DNA of 47,431 nt from an uncultured Bacteroidales bacterium (GTDB taxonomy: Bacteria > Bacteroidota > Bacteroidia > Bacteroidales > UBA932), in NCBI GenBank assembly GCA_934667175.1, contig CAKULN010000022.1, forward strand, positions 1 through 47,431, written 5' to 3'. A program made the translations under genes and the position numbers. The notes below the pieces were generated by a model. That model had not been told where the DNA came from. It did not search any database and was given only the letters and a program-made list of their open reading frames with translations. Shown here in pieces: positions 12,348 through 19,823 of this stretch (the stretch's first letter is position 1; each line of letters begins with the position of its first letter).

Positions 12348-14212
12348 TCAGTGCATTGTGGATGCTTTCCGATACTTCCCGTGCGAGACGTTCTCAAGCT
12401 GGCCGGTGTCGCACCAGCGGCGGATGATGCGGTCGGCGGTGCGTGGATTGATGCCGAGGGTGGTGGCAGTCTCGGTGTAGGTCTGGCGGTCGAACTCTGG
12501 CGGGAGGGCTTCGAGGAACTGGCGTTGCTGGAGGGTGGTTCTAGTGACGGCAGCCGAAGTGGTAGACTGAACTGTGTCGGCTTTCGGGAGGGTGAGGAAG
12601 ACGTGTGCGTTGTGGCGGAGAATCACGGAGGCCATCGTCATGGCGCTTTGATAGTCGGTGTCGAGGCAGGTCAGCCTGTCCTCGATGATGCCGTCCTCCA
12701 TTATGCGGAGGGCGGAGAGGATCATCGAGAGGCGGAATGTTATCAGGCCGAGGCGGCGGACGGAGGCGACGAACTCGTCCCCGCAGCGGTCGCTGTATTC
12801 GGTCTGCCAGACGGAGAACCTTTCGTTGAAGTCGCTGACCTGGGATGGCGTGAATGAGAAGCGGATGTCATTGGACTTTTCGAGGATGGTGTGGAAGTCG
12901 TGGAACTCCTGTCCGAGTCTCTGGAAATGTTCGTCAAGAGTGGTGTCGGCGTGGGTGCTGAACACGTCGTTCCATACGAGGCGTAGGTCGAGGAAGTAGA
13001 AGATGAAGCGGCTGAACAGGCCGTTCTCGGCGTCGGTGATGAGATTCAGAACCTGTCTGGGCGTTCCGGTGAGAAGCGTGGAGAGGCGCGGGTTCTTGAT
13101 GTTCACATATTCACGATCCTTGCGGCGGATATAGGAGATGGTCTCGTGGTGAAAGGCCTTGCGGAAGCCGTCGGAGTAGTTGCCGTAGTCGGAGCCGAAG
13201 GTGTTTGCGAGGGTGTCGCCCTCGGTCTCGAACATAAGGCCGGTGCCGCCGTTGTCACCAAGGACCTGATAGACAGCCGTGGCGGAGGAATTTGCCGGGA
13301 TGAAGAGCATCCGCATAGGAGGTTCCTCTGGCTTTTCCATATCGACCTTCTTCTTGCCGGCGGCGTTGTATTCTGCAATCTTGTGCCTGTACTCGATGGT
13401 CTCGGCCTCGTTGATTTCGCGGAGGCGGTCGTGGATGGGTTCGACGATGTAGCGGCAGAGGGCGAGGCGGCCTTTGCCGGAGGATGCCTTGGCGGTGACG
13501 AATAGGAACAGGTTCGGATAGACGCGGTGCGGTCGGCATAGATTCCGAAGACGTGAGGGAGACAGGCGGAGATGACGGCCATCGTGCCGAGGATGAGGAT
13601 GTCCGCGTCTTCCGGGGAGTTTGACTTGGACACTACCTTTTCGAGGAATGACGGGAGTGAGCCTTGCAGGTTCGGCGAGAATGTCGGAAGGGGCAGGTCT
13701 TCGTCAATATTGACAATATTGTCAGAATGCGCGGTATTGACAGTTTGCGCAGGTTGAAGATTGATGGCTTTCGCAGACGGATTTTGGGGATATGCGCATT
13801 GTGCGTATTCTGTCATTTTTGTCGATTTTGTCTGTTTTGTGCATTCGGCTGTGGTGAGATTGATGCCGTGCTCCTTGGCTAGCCGGAAGAACGTGCGGAT
13901 GGTTATGCCTGAACCGTGGGCGTTGAGGCAGCGGTCATATTGCCTGTCGCATTCCTCCAGGGTGTAACCGCTGTTGAAGAGGCTGATGCGGTGGTAGATG
14001 GCGCGTCCGCTTTCGCCGAGGGCATCGGCGAGGGCGAATCCGAGGTCTCGCCAGTTGGAGTAGCCTGCGGTGATGTCAGTGTGCGTCGCTTCTATTCGTT
14101 GTGTGATGAGTTCAATGTCGTCTTTTGGCTCTGGATGTGAGGTTTGCGGTTCAGGGACTTGTCTGATGTCTGACGGGAGCCAGTCCGAGGGGATGAACGT
14201 TTCTTTCTGCAT
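12348..14212 (-). pseudogene. Frameshifted PriCT-2/DUF3987 replication protein
   Basis: Read with one frame correction this would be a roughly 620-aa protein. The N-terminal part carries the primase C-terminal-2-like domain (GYSNWRDLGFALADALG, FRLAKEHG). Then follow a linker with 9-bp repeats, the start of DUF3987 (ILGTMAVISACLPHVFGIYADRT), a Walker-A-like ASSGKG, and a C-terminal helix-turn-helix (GINPRTADRIIRRW). The frame breaks near 13523-13526. Minus-strand accgcgtctatccg would read TVYPNLFLF if the two bases cg were absent, and the family motif continues perfectly in the other frame. Two open frames remain (13103-14212 and 12348-13340). The protein normally pairs with the BT4734-like primase just upstream. 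A sequencing error or programmed slippage is possible, but there is no slippery run. Confidence 0.8.
13703..13756. repeat. 9-bp-period repeat array inside the primase gene
   Basis: Six consecutive 9-bp units can be read: gtcaatatt, gacaatatt, gtcagaatg, cgcggtatt, gacagtttg, cgcaggttg. On the coding strand they give tripeptide-like units (QPA QTV NTA HSD NIV NID). Related words recur near 13795-13820. A similar 9-bp array lies in the RepA-like gene of the other island at 43331-43383, so it may be an iteron-like replication-protein binding site. This is inference. Confidence 0.5.
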
Positions 14213-14216
14213 TGTC

Positions 14217-15155
14217 CTATCTGTAATTGGGGTTTATGTATGCGCTGGGGTCGTGCGGAAGGAAGCAGGCCCTTGCGATGTCCTTGCCGGACTTGTCGGG
14301 TTCGATACCGTAGGCTTTGGTGATGTAGCCCGCGACTGCCCGGAAGTAGTCTGAATGGGAGGTCTGTCCCCTGCTGATTTCGATTATCCATTTGAGGCCG
14401 TCTCCGGATGGACTTCTGAAAAGCAGCGCTGTCTCGAAGTAGCGGTCTGCCGAAAGCCTCACGAATAGTCCCTCAACATCTGGCACGTGGTCGAAGTCGA
14501 TGCAGAGGAGGCCGGATTCGGTGACGCAGCTGGCGTTGCTCCGTGATGTGAACTCGCCGCTGAAGGTGGCGTAGTCGAAGTTGGCGGCCTTGTATATTCT
14601 TGCCCTTGACTTGTCCGTTATGCTCCGGAGGGTACGTGTGCGTTCTTCGGCGTAACGTCCGGTGATGTAGTTCCAGGCATTGAGGATGGTTATGCTCTTG
14701 TAGGGGCTGATGTTTGTTATCGGTGCCTTGTAGAACGAGAACCTTGGGCCTTTGTGAATCGGGAGCGGAGGGATGTCCTTGTACTGGTGGTTCTCTCCGT
14801 CAAGGTGGAGGTTCATCTCTCTGCTCAATGTCGTGAGGAGCTCCTGTCCCGTCTGGTGGTAGTACATCGAGGCGAAGTCAAGGGCATCGCCGTCGGGAAC
14901 CGCTCCGCTGATGTCGTGGTGTCGGGCGCATTCGTCGGAGAGACGCTGTTCGGGATGGAGTTTGTCGATGCGGACTTGGAGTGTCCTTTCGCCTCCGGCG
15001 TAGGGGTTGCGGACGGTGCCGCAATCCCTGCCTGAGACTCGCATCACGGTTTCGCCGGGATAAAACTTCCGGAGGATGTGGCAGTAGATGTCCGCGCCCC
15101 ACAGGGTGTGCCTCAGCACCGTCTGCCTATTTATCGTCCTTTCCATAGCGTTCAC
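14217..15155 (-). CDS. BT4734/VirE-N-like primase-polymerase domain protein
   Basis: This 312-aa protein matches the BT4734/BF3469-like (VirE N-terminal) family found in Bacteroidota mobile elements, an archaeo-eukaryotic-primase-like domain. Visible hallmarks are NFDYATFSGEF, the acidic strand LLCIDFDHV, and FRSPSGDGLKWIIEI, which together give the predicted catalytic acidic/His positions. It lies 4 bp from the PriCT-2/DUF3987 gene, which normally supplies the helper ATPase, so together they would replicate the excised island. The start may be GTG at 15155 or ATG at 15146; either overlaps the preceding gene. Confidence 0.8.
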   Translation of the reverse strand: MNAMERTINRQTVLRHTLWGADIYCHILRKFYPGETVMRVSGRDCGTVRNPYAGGERTLQVRIDKLHPEQRLSDECARHHDISGAVPDGDALDFASMYYHQTGQELLTTLSREMNLHLDGENHQYKDIPPLPIHKGPRFSFYKAPITNISPYKSITILNAWNYITGRYAEERTRTLRSITDKSRARIYKAANFDYATFSGEFTSRSNASCVTESGLLCIDFDHVPDVEGLFVRLSADRYFETALLFRSPSGDGLKWIIEISRGQTSHSDYFRAVAGYITKAYGIEPDKSGKDIARACFLPHDPSAYINPNYR

Positions 15156-15516
15156 GGATGTCGAACATTACATAGTTGTCTTTAAGGAGCCGTTCTATGT
15201 CTTGACGGAAGTAGTAGATTTTCCTGCCGATACGGGTGTAGGGTATCGTCCCGTTCGAGCGGAGGGTCTGGAGGGTGCGGGGGCTGATGTGGAGCTTCAT
15301 CATCACGTCCTGGCCGTCAAGGAGGGTGTCGAGGACGCTCTCCCCGTTTCTTTCGCATTGGCATTGGAGGACTTCCTCCTCGGTCATCTTTCCCTGCCTT
15401 AAGAGTTCATTCTGTATGAATGGGCATTGACGCAGGATCTTAGAGTACGGCTCGGCGGGGTCGGCGGCCATCCGGAGGATGATGTCGCCGATTGGCTGCG
15501 GTTCGTGGCGTTTCAT
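15127..15516 (-). CDS. Excisionase-like helix-turn-helix protein
   Basis: This 129-aa protein has a C-terminal MerR/excisionase-like winged helix: LLDGQDVMMKLHISPRTLQTLRSNGTI then YTRIGRKIYYFRQDIERLL (residues about 63-115). Such small proteins in Bacteroidota islands act as directionality factors or regulators of excision and replication. It overlaps both neighbours by a few bases, so it is part of one translationally coupled run (DUF3853, HTH, primase, helper). Confidence 0.8.
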   Translation of the reverse strand: MKRHEPQPIGDIILRMAADPAEPYSKILRQCPFIQNELLRQGKMTEEEVLQCQCERNGESVLDTLLDGQDVMMKLHISPRTLQTLRSNGTIPYTRIGRKIYYFRQDIERLLKDNYVMFDIRERYGKDDK

Positions 15517-15797
15517 AGCTCTTCTCTTTGGGCGAAGAGTCGCATCGCCTTGTCCACGTCTATGACTATCTTCCTGCCGTTCTGGATGATGGCTTCCTTG
15601 AGGAATGTATTCTTGTACCTCTGGGCCGTCGCGTGGGAGCAGCCGAAGATGTCACGTATGCCCTGAAGCCCGTAGACGTAGCGTGCCGTTTTCTGTTCGG
15701 GCTGTCTGGGCTTGTCTGTGTTCAGTCCTGCTATGAGGGCTTTGAGGTCGGCGACAGTCAATGCCGCTATTGGTGTCGTGTCATCGTAAAACATCAC
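15513..15797 (-). CDS. DUF3853 family protein
   Basis: This 94-aa protein carries the DUF3853 signature VYGLQGIRDIFGCSHATAQRYKN with a C-terminal GRKIVIDVDKAM strand, a winged-helix-like DNA-binding arrangement. Family members sit next to the integrase in many Bacteroidales islands and are thought to be DNA-binding accessory factors; no reaction is known. Its paralogue in the middle island is at 44465-44773 with nearly the same core. It is coupled to the HTH gene downstream. Confidence 0.85.
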   Translation of the reverse strand: MMFYDDTTPIAALTVADLKALIAGLNTDKPRQPEQKTARYVYGLQGIRDIFGCSHATAQRYKNTFLKEAIIQNGRKIVIDVDKAMRLFAQREEL

Positions 15798-15971
15798 TTT
15801 ACATTTTATTGGTTTTTACTGATGACTCAACCGGTTGGGCCGTTATTGTTTTCGATATATCTTTGGCAAAGGAAAGCATATTCCCGATGCCGTCAAATAG
15901 GTGATATCCGTGGTTTTACAGCATTGTGGTTTCCTTATGGGAGTATGGTTCTGTTCAGTATCATACGGTAT

Positions 15972-16030
15972 GAAAAGAACAAGACCATTTGACACTTTTC
16001 ATCGAAAATCTGAGAAAGTGTCAAATGGTC
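15972..16030 (-). terminator. Long perfect inverted repeat, probable terminator or attenuator
   Basis: The arms gaccatttgacacttt (15983-15998) and aaagtgtcaaatggtc (16015-16030) form a 16-bp perfect stem with a 16-nt loop. On the minus strand the stem is followed by ttgttctttt, like an intrinsic terminator between the integrase/HTH genes and the DUF3853 operon. A small palindrome (catacggtatg, 15962-15972) adjoins it. The rest of the 277-bp gap (15798-16074) shows nothing else clear. Confidence 0.65.
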
Positions 16031-16074
16031 GATATGGTTTGGTATATTATTGTCTGTTTTGTTCGGGAACTCCG

Positions 16075-16452
16075 TCAGTTCTGTCCAATGAGATGTAAAA
16101 GGAGCTCCCAGAGAAGTGCCGTGTCCCAGGTGCGGATTTTGGCGCGGTCGGAGGTGAGGATGATGAGGCCGTCGTCCATCCAGTTGTAGATGGTCTGGCG
16201 GCTGACTTTCAGGTAACGGGCAAATTCGGCCTTCTTCATTTCGGGATGGAGGTCTGCGGTGCCGCGGAGACGTGATATGTCCTCGGAGGTTATGCCAACC
16301 TTGCGGAACGATATGTCCACGAGGTCGTGGAGTGTTATGTGGCTGTAGCCTTTGTCGGAAAACGCCTGAAGGAACGGCAGCAGCCTGTCGATGTCGAGGC
16401 GGAGTCCGAGGAGGGCTTTCAGCATAAGGGAGGTTTCTGGGTGGGCTGGCAT
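16075..16452 (-). CDS. Helix-turn-helix protein next to the integrase
   Basis: This 125-aa protein has an N-terminal helical part and a C-terminal DNA-binding HTH (KKAEFARYLKVSRQTIYNWM, residues about 74-93), followed by a strand-rich tail. This is the form of a small regulator or recombination accessory factor. It begins 8 bp after the integrase stop and is probably co-transcribed with it, then separated from the replication genes by the 16-bp inverted repeat. The corresponding slot in the middle island holds an unrelated 231-aa protein. Confidence 0.75.
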   Translation of the reverse strand: MPAHPETSLMLKALLGLRLDIDRLLPFLQAFSDKGYSHITLHDLVDISFRKVGITSEDISRLRGTADLHPEMKKAEFARYLKVSRQTIYNWMDDGLIILTSDRAKIRTWDTALLWELLLHLIGQN

Positions 16453-16460
16453 AGGCTGGG

Positions 16461-17777
16461 TTATTTCTTGAGGTTTTCGTCAAAGAGGCTCATAGCGGCG
16501 GCCTTGGTCTTCTCGGCGATGTCGATGTAGGGGCGCATGGCCTTGTAGTCCGAGTGGCCGGTCCATTTCATCACGACCTGAGGAGGAATGCCGCTGGCGA
16601 GGGCGAAGCAGATGAATGTCCTGCGCCCGGCGTGGGTACCGATGAGCGCCCATTTGGGGTAGGTTTCCTCTACTTTCTGTCCGGCGCGGAAGAATACCTT
16701 CGTGATGGGTGTGTTGAAGCCACAGAGCTCGCAGAGGTCTTTGAGGTAGTAGTTCATCTTCTGGTTCGTTATCACCGGCAGGGCAAGGCCGTGGGGATAT
16801 TTCCCGTCATCGTATTTGTCGAGGATGGCCTTGGCGAAGCTGTTGAGGTCTATCGGCAGGCGGTCGTTGGTCTTCTGGGTGGTGATGTAGAGGCAGTCGC
16901 CCACTATGTCGCTGCGCTTGACCTTCGCCATGTCCGAATATCTGAGCGAGGTGAACGCACAGAAGCAGAAGAGGTCGCGGGTCTTGGACAACGCTCCGGC
17001 TTCCTGGACGGTCTTCTCATATTCATTGCCGTTCATATCCTTCAGCGTCACTTTCGTGCCGTTCGCGGGAATCTCGTAGTTGTAGAGTCGGAGGAGTTCC
17101 TCCTTTGTGAGGAATATGACTGGCTTTTCGAGGATCTTGAACTTTGGGCGGTATCTGTTTATCTGCTCCTGCTTGCAGTAGCCCTTGCGGATGGTCCAGT
17201 TCAGGAACCATTTGAGGTTGTTGAACTGCTTCTGGACGGTCTTCTCCTCAAGGTTCTGCCTGACGCGGAGGAAGCGGACGAACTTGTTTATGCCCTCCTC
17301 GTCGAAGTCCTCGTAGCGGATGTGGCGGTTGAAGGCTTCGAGGTGGTGGCGGAAGGTCTTCCAGCACTGCATCGTGGCGTAGGCCCACTGGTTGGAGACG
17401 CTCTCTTCCTTTATGAACTGGTCGAAGTGTGTAAAAAGCGTGTCTACCGGGGCTGATGTCTTGGCTTCCAGTTCTTTCTTGCCGGAGGCGATCTCATATT
17501 GTTCGCGAAGCTCATTCAGTGTCGGCTGTCCGTCAATCTTCCCCTCGTAGTCATAGAAGTAGGCCTGTATTTTTGAGATCAAGGTGTTTATCCTTGTCGA
17601 TGTGACTCCGCTGCTGTTCGTGTAGCGAGGCTTGACCCTGCCGTCTTCCCAAGCCTCTTTCGTGCAGTTGAATCCGATGCCCGTCATATATCTCTGGCGG
17701 CCTATCGAGACCGAGACCCTGATCGGGAACTCGTTCTTCTTGTTCGGCACTGGATAAAGGTAAAATCTTACCGGCAT
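16461..17777 (-). CDS. Tyrosine integrase of the left island
   Basis: This 438-aa integrase has an N-terminal arm-binding domain (residues about 1-90), a SAM-like core-binding domain (about 110-210) and a catalytic domain with the Arg in SLRYSD, His382/Arg385 (HAGRR), His408 (GHSD) and Tyr417 (PYIDI). It integrates and excises the island at the site at 17966-17986, only about 190 bp upstream of its start. The catalytic half is nearly identical in sequence to the other integrase (45695-47065), while the arm-binding parts differ, as expected for enzymes that share a core target but use different arm sites. The promoter is well defined. Confidence 0.92.
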   Translation of the reverse strand: MPVRFYLYPVPNKKNEFPIRVSVSIGRQRYMTGIGFNCTKEAWEDGRVKPRYTNSSGVTSTRINTLISKIQAYFYDYEGKIDGQPTLNELREQYEIASGKKELEAKTSAPVDTLFTHFDQFIKEESVSNQWAYATMQCWKTFRHHLEAFNRHIRYEDFDEEGINKFVRFLRVRQNLEEKTVQKQFNNLKWFLNWTIRKGYCKQEQINRYRPKFKILEKPVIFLTKEELLRLYNYEIPANGTKVTLKDMNGNEYEKTVQEAGALSKTRDLFCFCAFTSLRYSDMAKVKRSDIVGDCLYITTQKTNDRLPIDLNSFAKAILDKYDDGKYPHGLALPVITNQKMNYYLKDLCELCGFNTPITKVFFRAGQKVEETYPKWALIGTHAGRRTFICFALASGIPPQVVMKWTGHSDYKAMRPYIDIAEKTKAAAMSLFDENLKK

Positions 17778-17849
17778 AGTTCAGTCGTTTTATTTGTTCT
17801 TGTCGTGTGGTTAACAGCCCTTGTGTTTGTGTTGGACTTTTTCTAAACA

Positions 17850-17881
17850 CAAAGTTAAACACAATATCATTAAGATACAAA
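17850..17881 (-). promoter_or_regulatory. Integrase promoter (TTTG-N20-TAACTTTG)
   Basis: On the minus strand a TTTG (17878-17881) and TAACTTTG (17850-17857) are separated by exactly 20 nt, matching the Bacteroidota housekeeping promoter. The predicted transcript starts about 65 nt before the integrase ATG. Confidence 0.7.
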
Positions 17882-17965
17882 TAAATCTTGCCAAACTATA
17901 ATAAATTTTACAAGGCTATAAATCAGATAGATATATACTGTGTTGAATTTGGTTAAAGTATGACT

Positions 17966-17986
17966 ATATTCCGCCCATCTCCACAA
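17966..17986 (+). other. Attachment-site core, left copy
   Basis: The 21-bp sequence containing TTCCGCCCATCTCCAC is identical to 47223-47243. The CATCTCCAC part is what a tmRNA acceptor 3' strand (pairing with a GGGGATG 5' end) would look like, preceded by a T-stem-like TCCGCC, so the original target may be the 3' end of ssrA or a tRNA. The rest of that RNA is not present here. Confidence 0.7.
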
Positions 17987-18018
17987 ATAAACACATAGCA
18001 GTCAATTACTTACAAAAT

Positions 18019-18062
18019 TTACGCTCAGTTTTACGCTCACTTCGCAGTAAAGTTGAGCGTAA
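18019..18062. repeat. Candidate integrase arm sites, left end
   Basis: TTACGCTCA occurs at 18019-18027 and 18031-18039 (12-bp spacing) and inverted as TGAGCGTAA at 18054-18062. The same 9-mer with the same 12-bp spacing lies at the other end of the island (47099, 47111). Confidence 0.65.
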
Positions 18063-18094
18063 TTTCTTTCTCCGAACCCTAATGAACGAAAACG

Positions 18095-18119
18095 CCGCCA
18101 AGTCCTTGCGGATTGGCGG
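18095..18119. other. Hairpin near the island's left end
   Basis: The arms ccgccaa (18095-18101) and ttggcgg (18113-18119) pair. A comparable cgccaa/ttggcg hairpin lies at the same relative place after the right attachment core (47396-47410). It could be a terminator protecting the element boundary. Nothing else is seen in 17987-18226 apart from the arm sites. Confidence 0.45.
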
Positions 18120-18226
18120 TGCCTAATATTGATGATGCATTGCTTTCTGTAGCACGATGATTGTCCACCACGAATTGATTAAGAGTCTTGGTTCGCAGAA
18201 GGAATGGGAGAGAACATTTTTTGAGA

Positions 18227-18703
18227 TTAATGTCTAAGGATCATTTTCAAGACAACCGTAATTGCTAAGAATGTCATCGAGAACATTCCTATCCAAATCA
18301 ACGCCTTCTGCCACCATTTGAGAACATTGACTTCTTTCTTGATAACAGTCTCGATAGTCTGAACTTGATGTTCCTCTTTGTGACGCTCCTTGTAGGTTAG
18401 ATAAATTCCCATCGAATCCACTACAGTTTTTGCCGTGAGCTTGTTGTCTTTTAGAGCCAATGCCTGCTGGACTCTTGCGGATTCTTTGAGTGTGCGAATT
18501 TCATCCAGCCTTGCTCGGCCAGTTGAATCGCATTTAATCAGGGCTTGAACAATGGATGAGTCCGGCTGAACCTGAATGATCGTATCTCGGATGGTTTCGG
18601 TAACGGTGACAGTATGCTCGGTGCTTTCCATCTTGTTCGGATATAGTTTTGGGCAGCAAGACACTGCGACTAAAGTTGTTAGAAATATAATTCTAAATTT
18701 CAT
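18227..18703 (-). CDS. Lipoprotein with C-terminal membrane helix, probable unimolecular spanin
   Basis: This 158-aa protein starts with a lipoprotein signal (MKFRIIFLTTLVAVSC; lipobox AVSC), followed by a periplasmic stretch rich in charged residues and predicted helices, and ends with a strong transmembrane helix (residues about 130-155, WWQKALIWIGMF..). A lipid anchor for the outer membrane plus a C-terminal inner-membrane helix is the layout of phage u-spanins, which fuse inner and outer membranes at the end of lysis. The endolysin gene about 0.6 kb away supports that role. No sequence family is recognised, so the call rests on topology. Confidence 0.55.
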   Translation of the reverse strand: MKFRIIFLTTLVAVSCCPKLYPNKMESTEHTVTVTETIRDTIIQVQPDSSIVQALIKCDSTGRARLDEIRTLKESARVQQALALKDNKLTAKTVVDSMGIYLTYKERHKEEHQVQTIETVIKKEVNVLKWWQKALIWIGMFSMTFLAITVVLKMILRH

Positions 18704-18728
18704 TGCACTGAGTTTTAATGATTTGTAT

Positions 18729-18736
18729 TAACTTTG
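18729..18736 (+). promoter_or_regulatory. Promoter -7 box of the 69-aa gene
   Basis: It reads TAACTTTG, matching TAnnTTTG, 25 nt upstream of the ATG at 18762. No clear -33 TTTG is seen at the right distance. Confidence 0.5.
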
Positions 18737-18761
18737 TAATCAGAAATAGATTCAATTATTT

Positions 18762-18971
18762 ATGAAGAACAAGAAACTGCGGATTACCGAAAAGGACTTT
18801 CTTCTGGCCAACCGCAGGGCTTCAAGAGCAGAGGAAATCGAGAAGTATGGGAAACAGATCTCGATGAGGTCGATCACCCACAAGTCGAAAAAAGTCTATG
18901 ACCGCAAGCGTCTGAAAAAGGCAGGCATCAACTTCAACGATGACCTGCCTTTATTCATTTTTGGTGCTTGA
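18762..18971 (+). CDS. Small basic conserved protein
   Basis: This 69-aa highly basic protein (LLANRRASRAEEIEKYGKQ, then HKSKKVYDRKRLKKAG) matches a short hypothetical protein that I recall as common in Bacteroides mobile elements; its function is unknown. It has its own -7 box, points opposite to its neighbours, and its 3' end overlaps the convergent coiled-coil gene by 17 bp. Confidence 0.65.
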   Translation: MKNKKLRITEKDFLLANRRASRAEEIEKYGKQISMRSITHKSKKVYDRKRLKKAGINFNDDLPLFIFGA

Positions 18972-19257
18972 GTTGTTCCCTCAGTTGCCTTACTTCGTCC
19001 TTCAACTGTGAGTTCTCCGCGCAGAGCCTATCGACTGAAGCCTTCAACTCCTCGTTCTCTTTTCTGACGGCCACAATTTCGGAGTTTACTGCCGTGATGT
19101 CCGCAAGCAGTTTCCTGTTCTCAGAAGAGAGCAAGTCAATGGAAGCCTGAAGGTCCTTCAGAAAGTCGTTCTTCCGCTTGCGGGAACCAACGAGCCAGCC
19201 AATGGCAGCCGTGAACAGAGGGAGGATATAAGTCCCGATAAATGTCAATGTCTCCAT
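18955..19257 (-). CDS. Small membrane protein with coiled coil (holin-like?)
   Basis: This 100-aa protein has a single N-terminal transmembrane helix (TFIGTYILPLFTAAIGWLV, residues about 4-22), a basic stop-transfer (GSRKRK), then a long coiled coil to the end with heptad-like Leu/Ile spacing. It lies 3 bp downstream of the endolysin gene. In that position a holin or lysis-accessory protein is expected, but a one-helix protein with a cytoplasmic coiled coil could instead be a structural or regulatory membrane protein. Confidence 0.65.
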   Translation of the reverse strand: METLTFIGTYILPLFTAAIGWLVGSRKRKNDFLKDLQASIDLLSSENRKLLADITAVNSEIVAVRKENEELKASVDRLCAENSQLKDEVRQLREQLKHQK

Positions 19258-19260
19258 ACC

Positions 19261-19692
19261 TCAGCCCTCCGAAAAGTAGAGTCTCATCTCCGCAAGTCTG
19301 CGCTTCTGGAGTCCCGGCAGTACAACGCCTTTTGCATACACCCACCGCAGGAACTCGTCCATAATGGAATTGTCGTCCGGATTAGCCTTGATTTTCTTTA
19401 GAAGAGTGGATCTTCGAAAATTGCCGCCTCCGACATTGAACACGAATGACACCAAGGCATCGAACTGGCATTGTCGCAGATTCAGGCATTCCGCATTGAC
19501 GACATTCTCTGCTGATACAATGTCTTGCCTCAAGAACGCCTCTGCCTGTTCTTTCGTAATGCTCATTCCTGGCACCACGCTAGAGGTATGGCCATATCCC
19601 ACAGTCCAGACTCCGGCAGGACACCTGTAAGCAGTCAGTCTCAGTCCCTCGAAATGCCGTATCAATGAATATGCTTTCTCGCTTGCTTTCAT
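19261..19692 (-). CDS. Phage-type lysozyme (GH24 endolysin)
   Basis: This 143-aa muramidase cuts the beta-1,4 bond between MurNAc and GlcNAc. The triad is E15 (HFEGLRLTAY), C24 and T30, with the exact spacing E-8-(D/C)-5-T of GH24 lysozymes (Cys in place of the Asp, as in P22-like enzymes), followed by VGYGHT. The length is typical. It has no signal peptide, so release would need a holin-like neighbour. It heads a minus-strand group with the coiled-coil membrane protein and is separated from the DUF6266 genes by a terminator. Confidence 0.9.
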   Translation of the reverse strand: MKASEKAYSLIRHFEGLRLTAYRCPAGVWTVGYGHTSSVVPGMSITKEQAEAFLRQDIVSAENVVNAECLNLRQCQFDALVSFVFNVGGGNFRRSTLLKKIKANPDDNSIMDEFLRWVYAKGVVLPGLQKRRLAEMRLYFSEG

Positions 19693-19740
19693 TATATTGC
19701 GTGTTTTCTGTTTTGCTTGATTTCTTAATTGTAAGAGTAA

Positions 19741-19797
19741 AACAAAGCCCCATCACCGGAGTCCGCCATTCCTGGCGACGATTCCAAGTGACGGGGC
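19741..19797 (-). terminator. Intrinsic terminator of the DUF6266 operon
   Basis: On the minus strand gccccgtcac and gtgatggggc (19788-19797/19747-19756) form a 10-bp stem with one G-U pair, followed by tttgtttt. It lies between the last DUF6266 gene and the endolysin gene. Confidence 0.7.
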
Positions 19798-19823
19798 GAT
19801 GATGAACAAACTCTAAATAATGG

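Noticed and set aside
12351..12999. Open frames antisense to the DUF3987 gene
   Set aside because: They are shadow frames of a GC-rich conserved gene with no domain match.
13255..13539. Separate small gene in the third frame of the DUF3987 region
   Set aside because: The conserved protein can be read through by correcting one frameshift, and this frame gives only an Arg/Pro-rich artefact.
13700..13830. CRISPR array
   Set aside because: The repeats are 9-bp units without spacers and lie within a coding gene; no cas gene is present in the window.
16554..17456. 300-aa open frame antisense to the integrase
   Set aside because: It is a mirror of a well-supported integrase gene; its Val/Glu/Leu-rich composition is typical of a shadow frame.
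17966..17986. An intact tRNA or tmRNA gene at the attachment cores
   Set aside because: Only the 3'-end-like 21 bp is present; no matching 5' acceptor strand or T-arm is found upstream of either copy.
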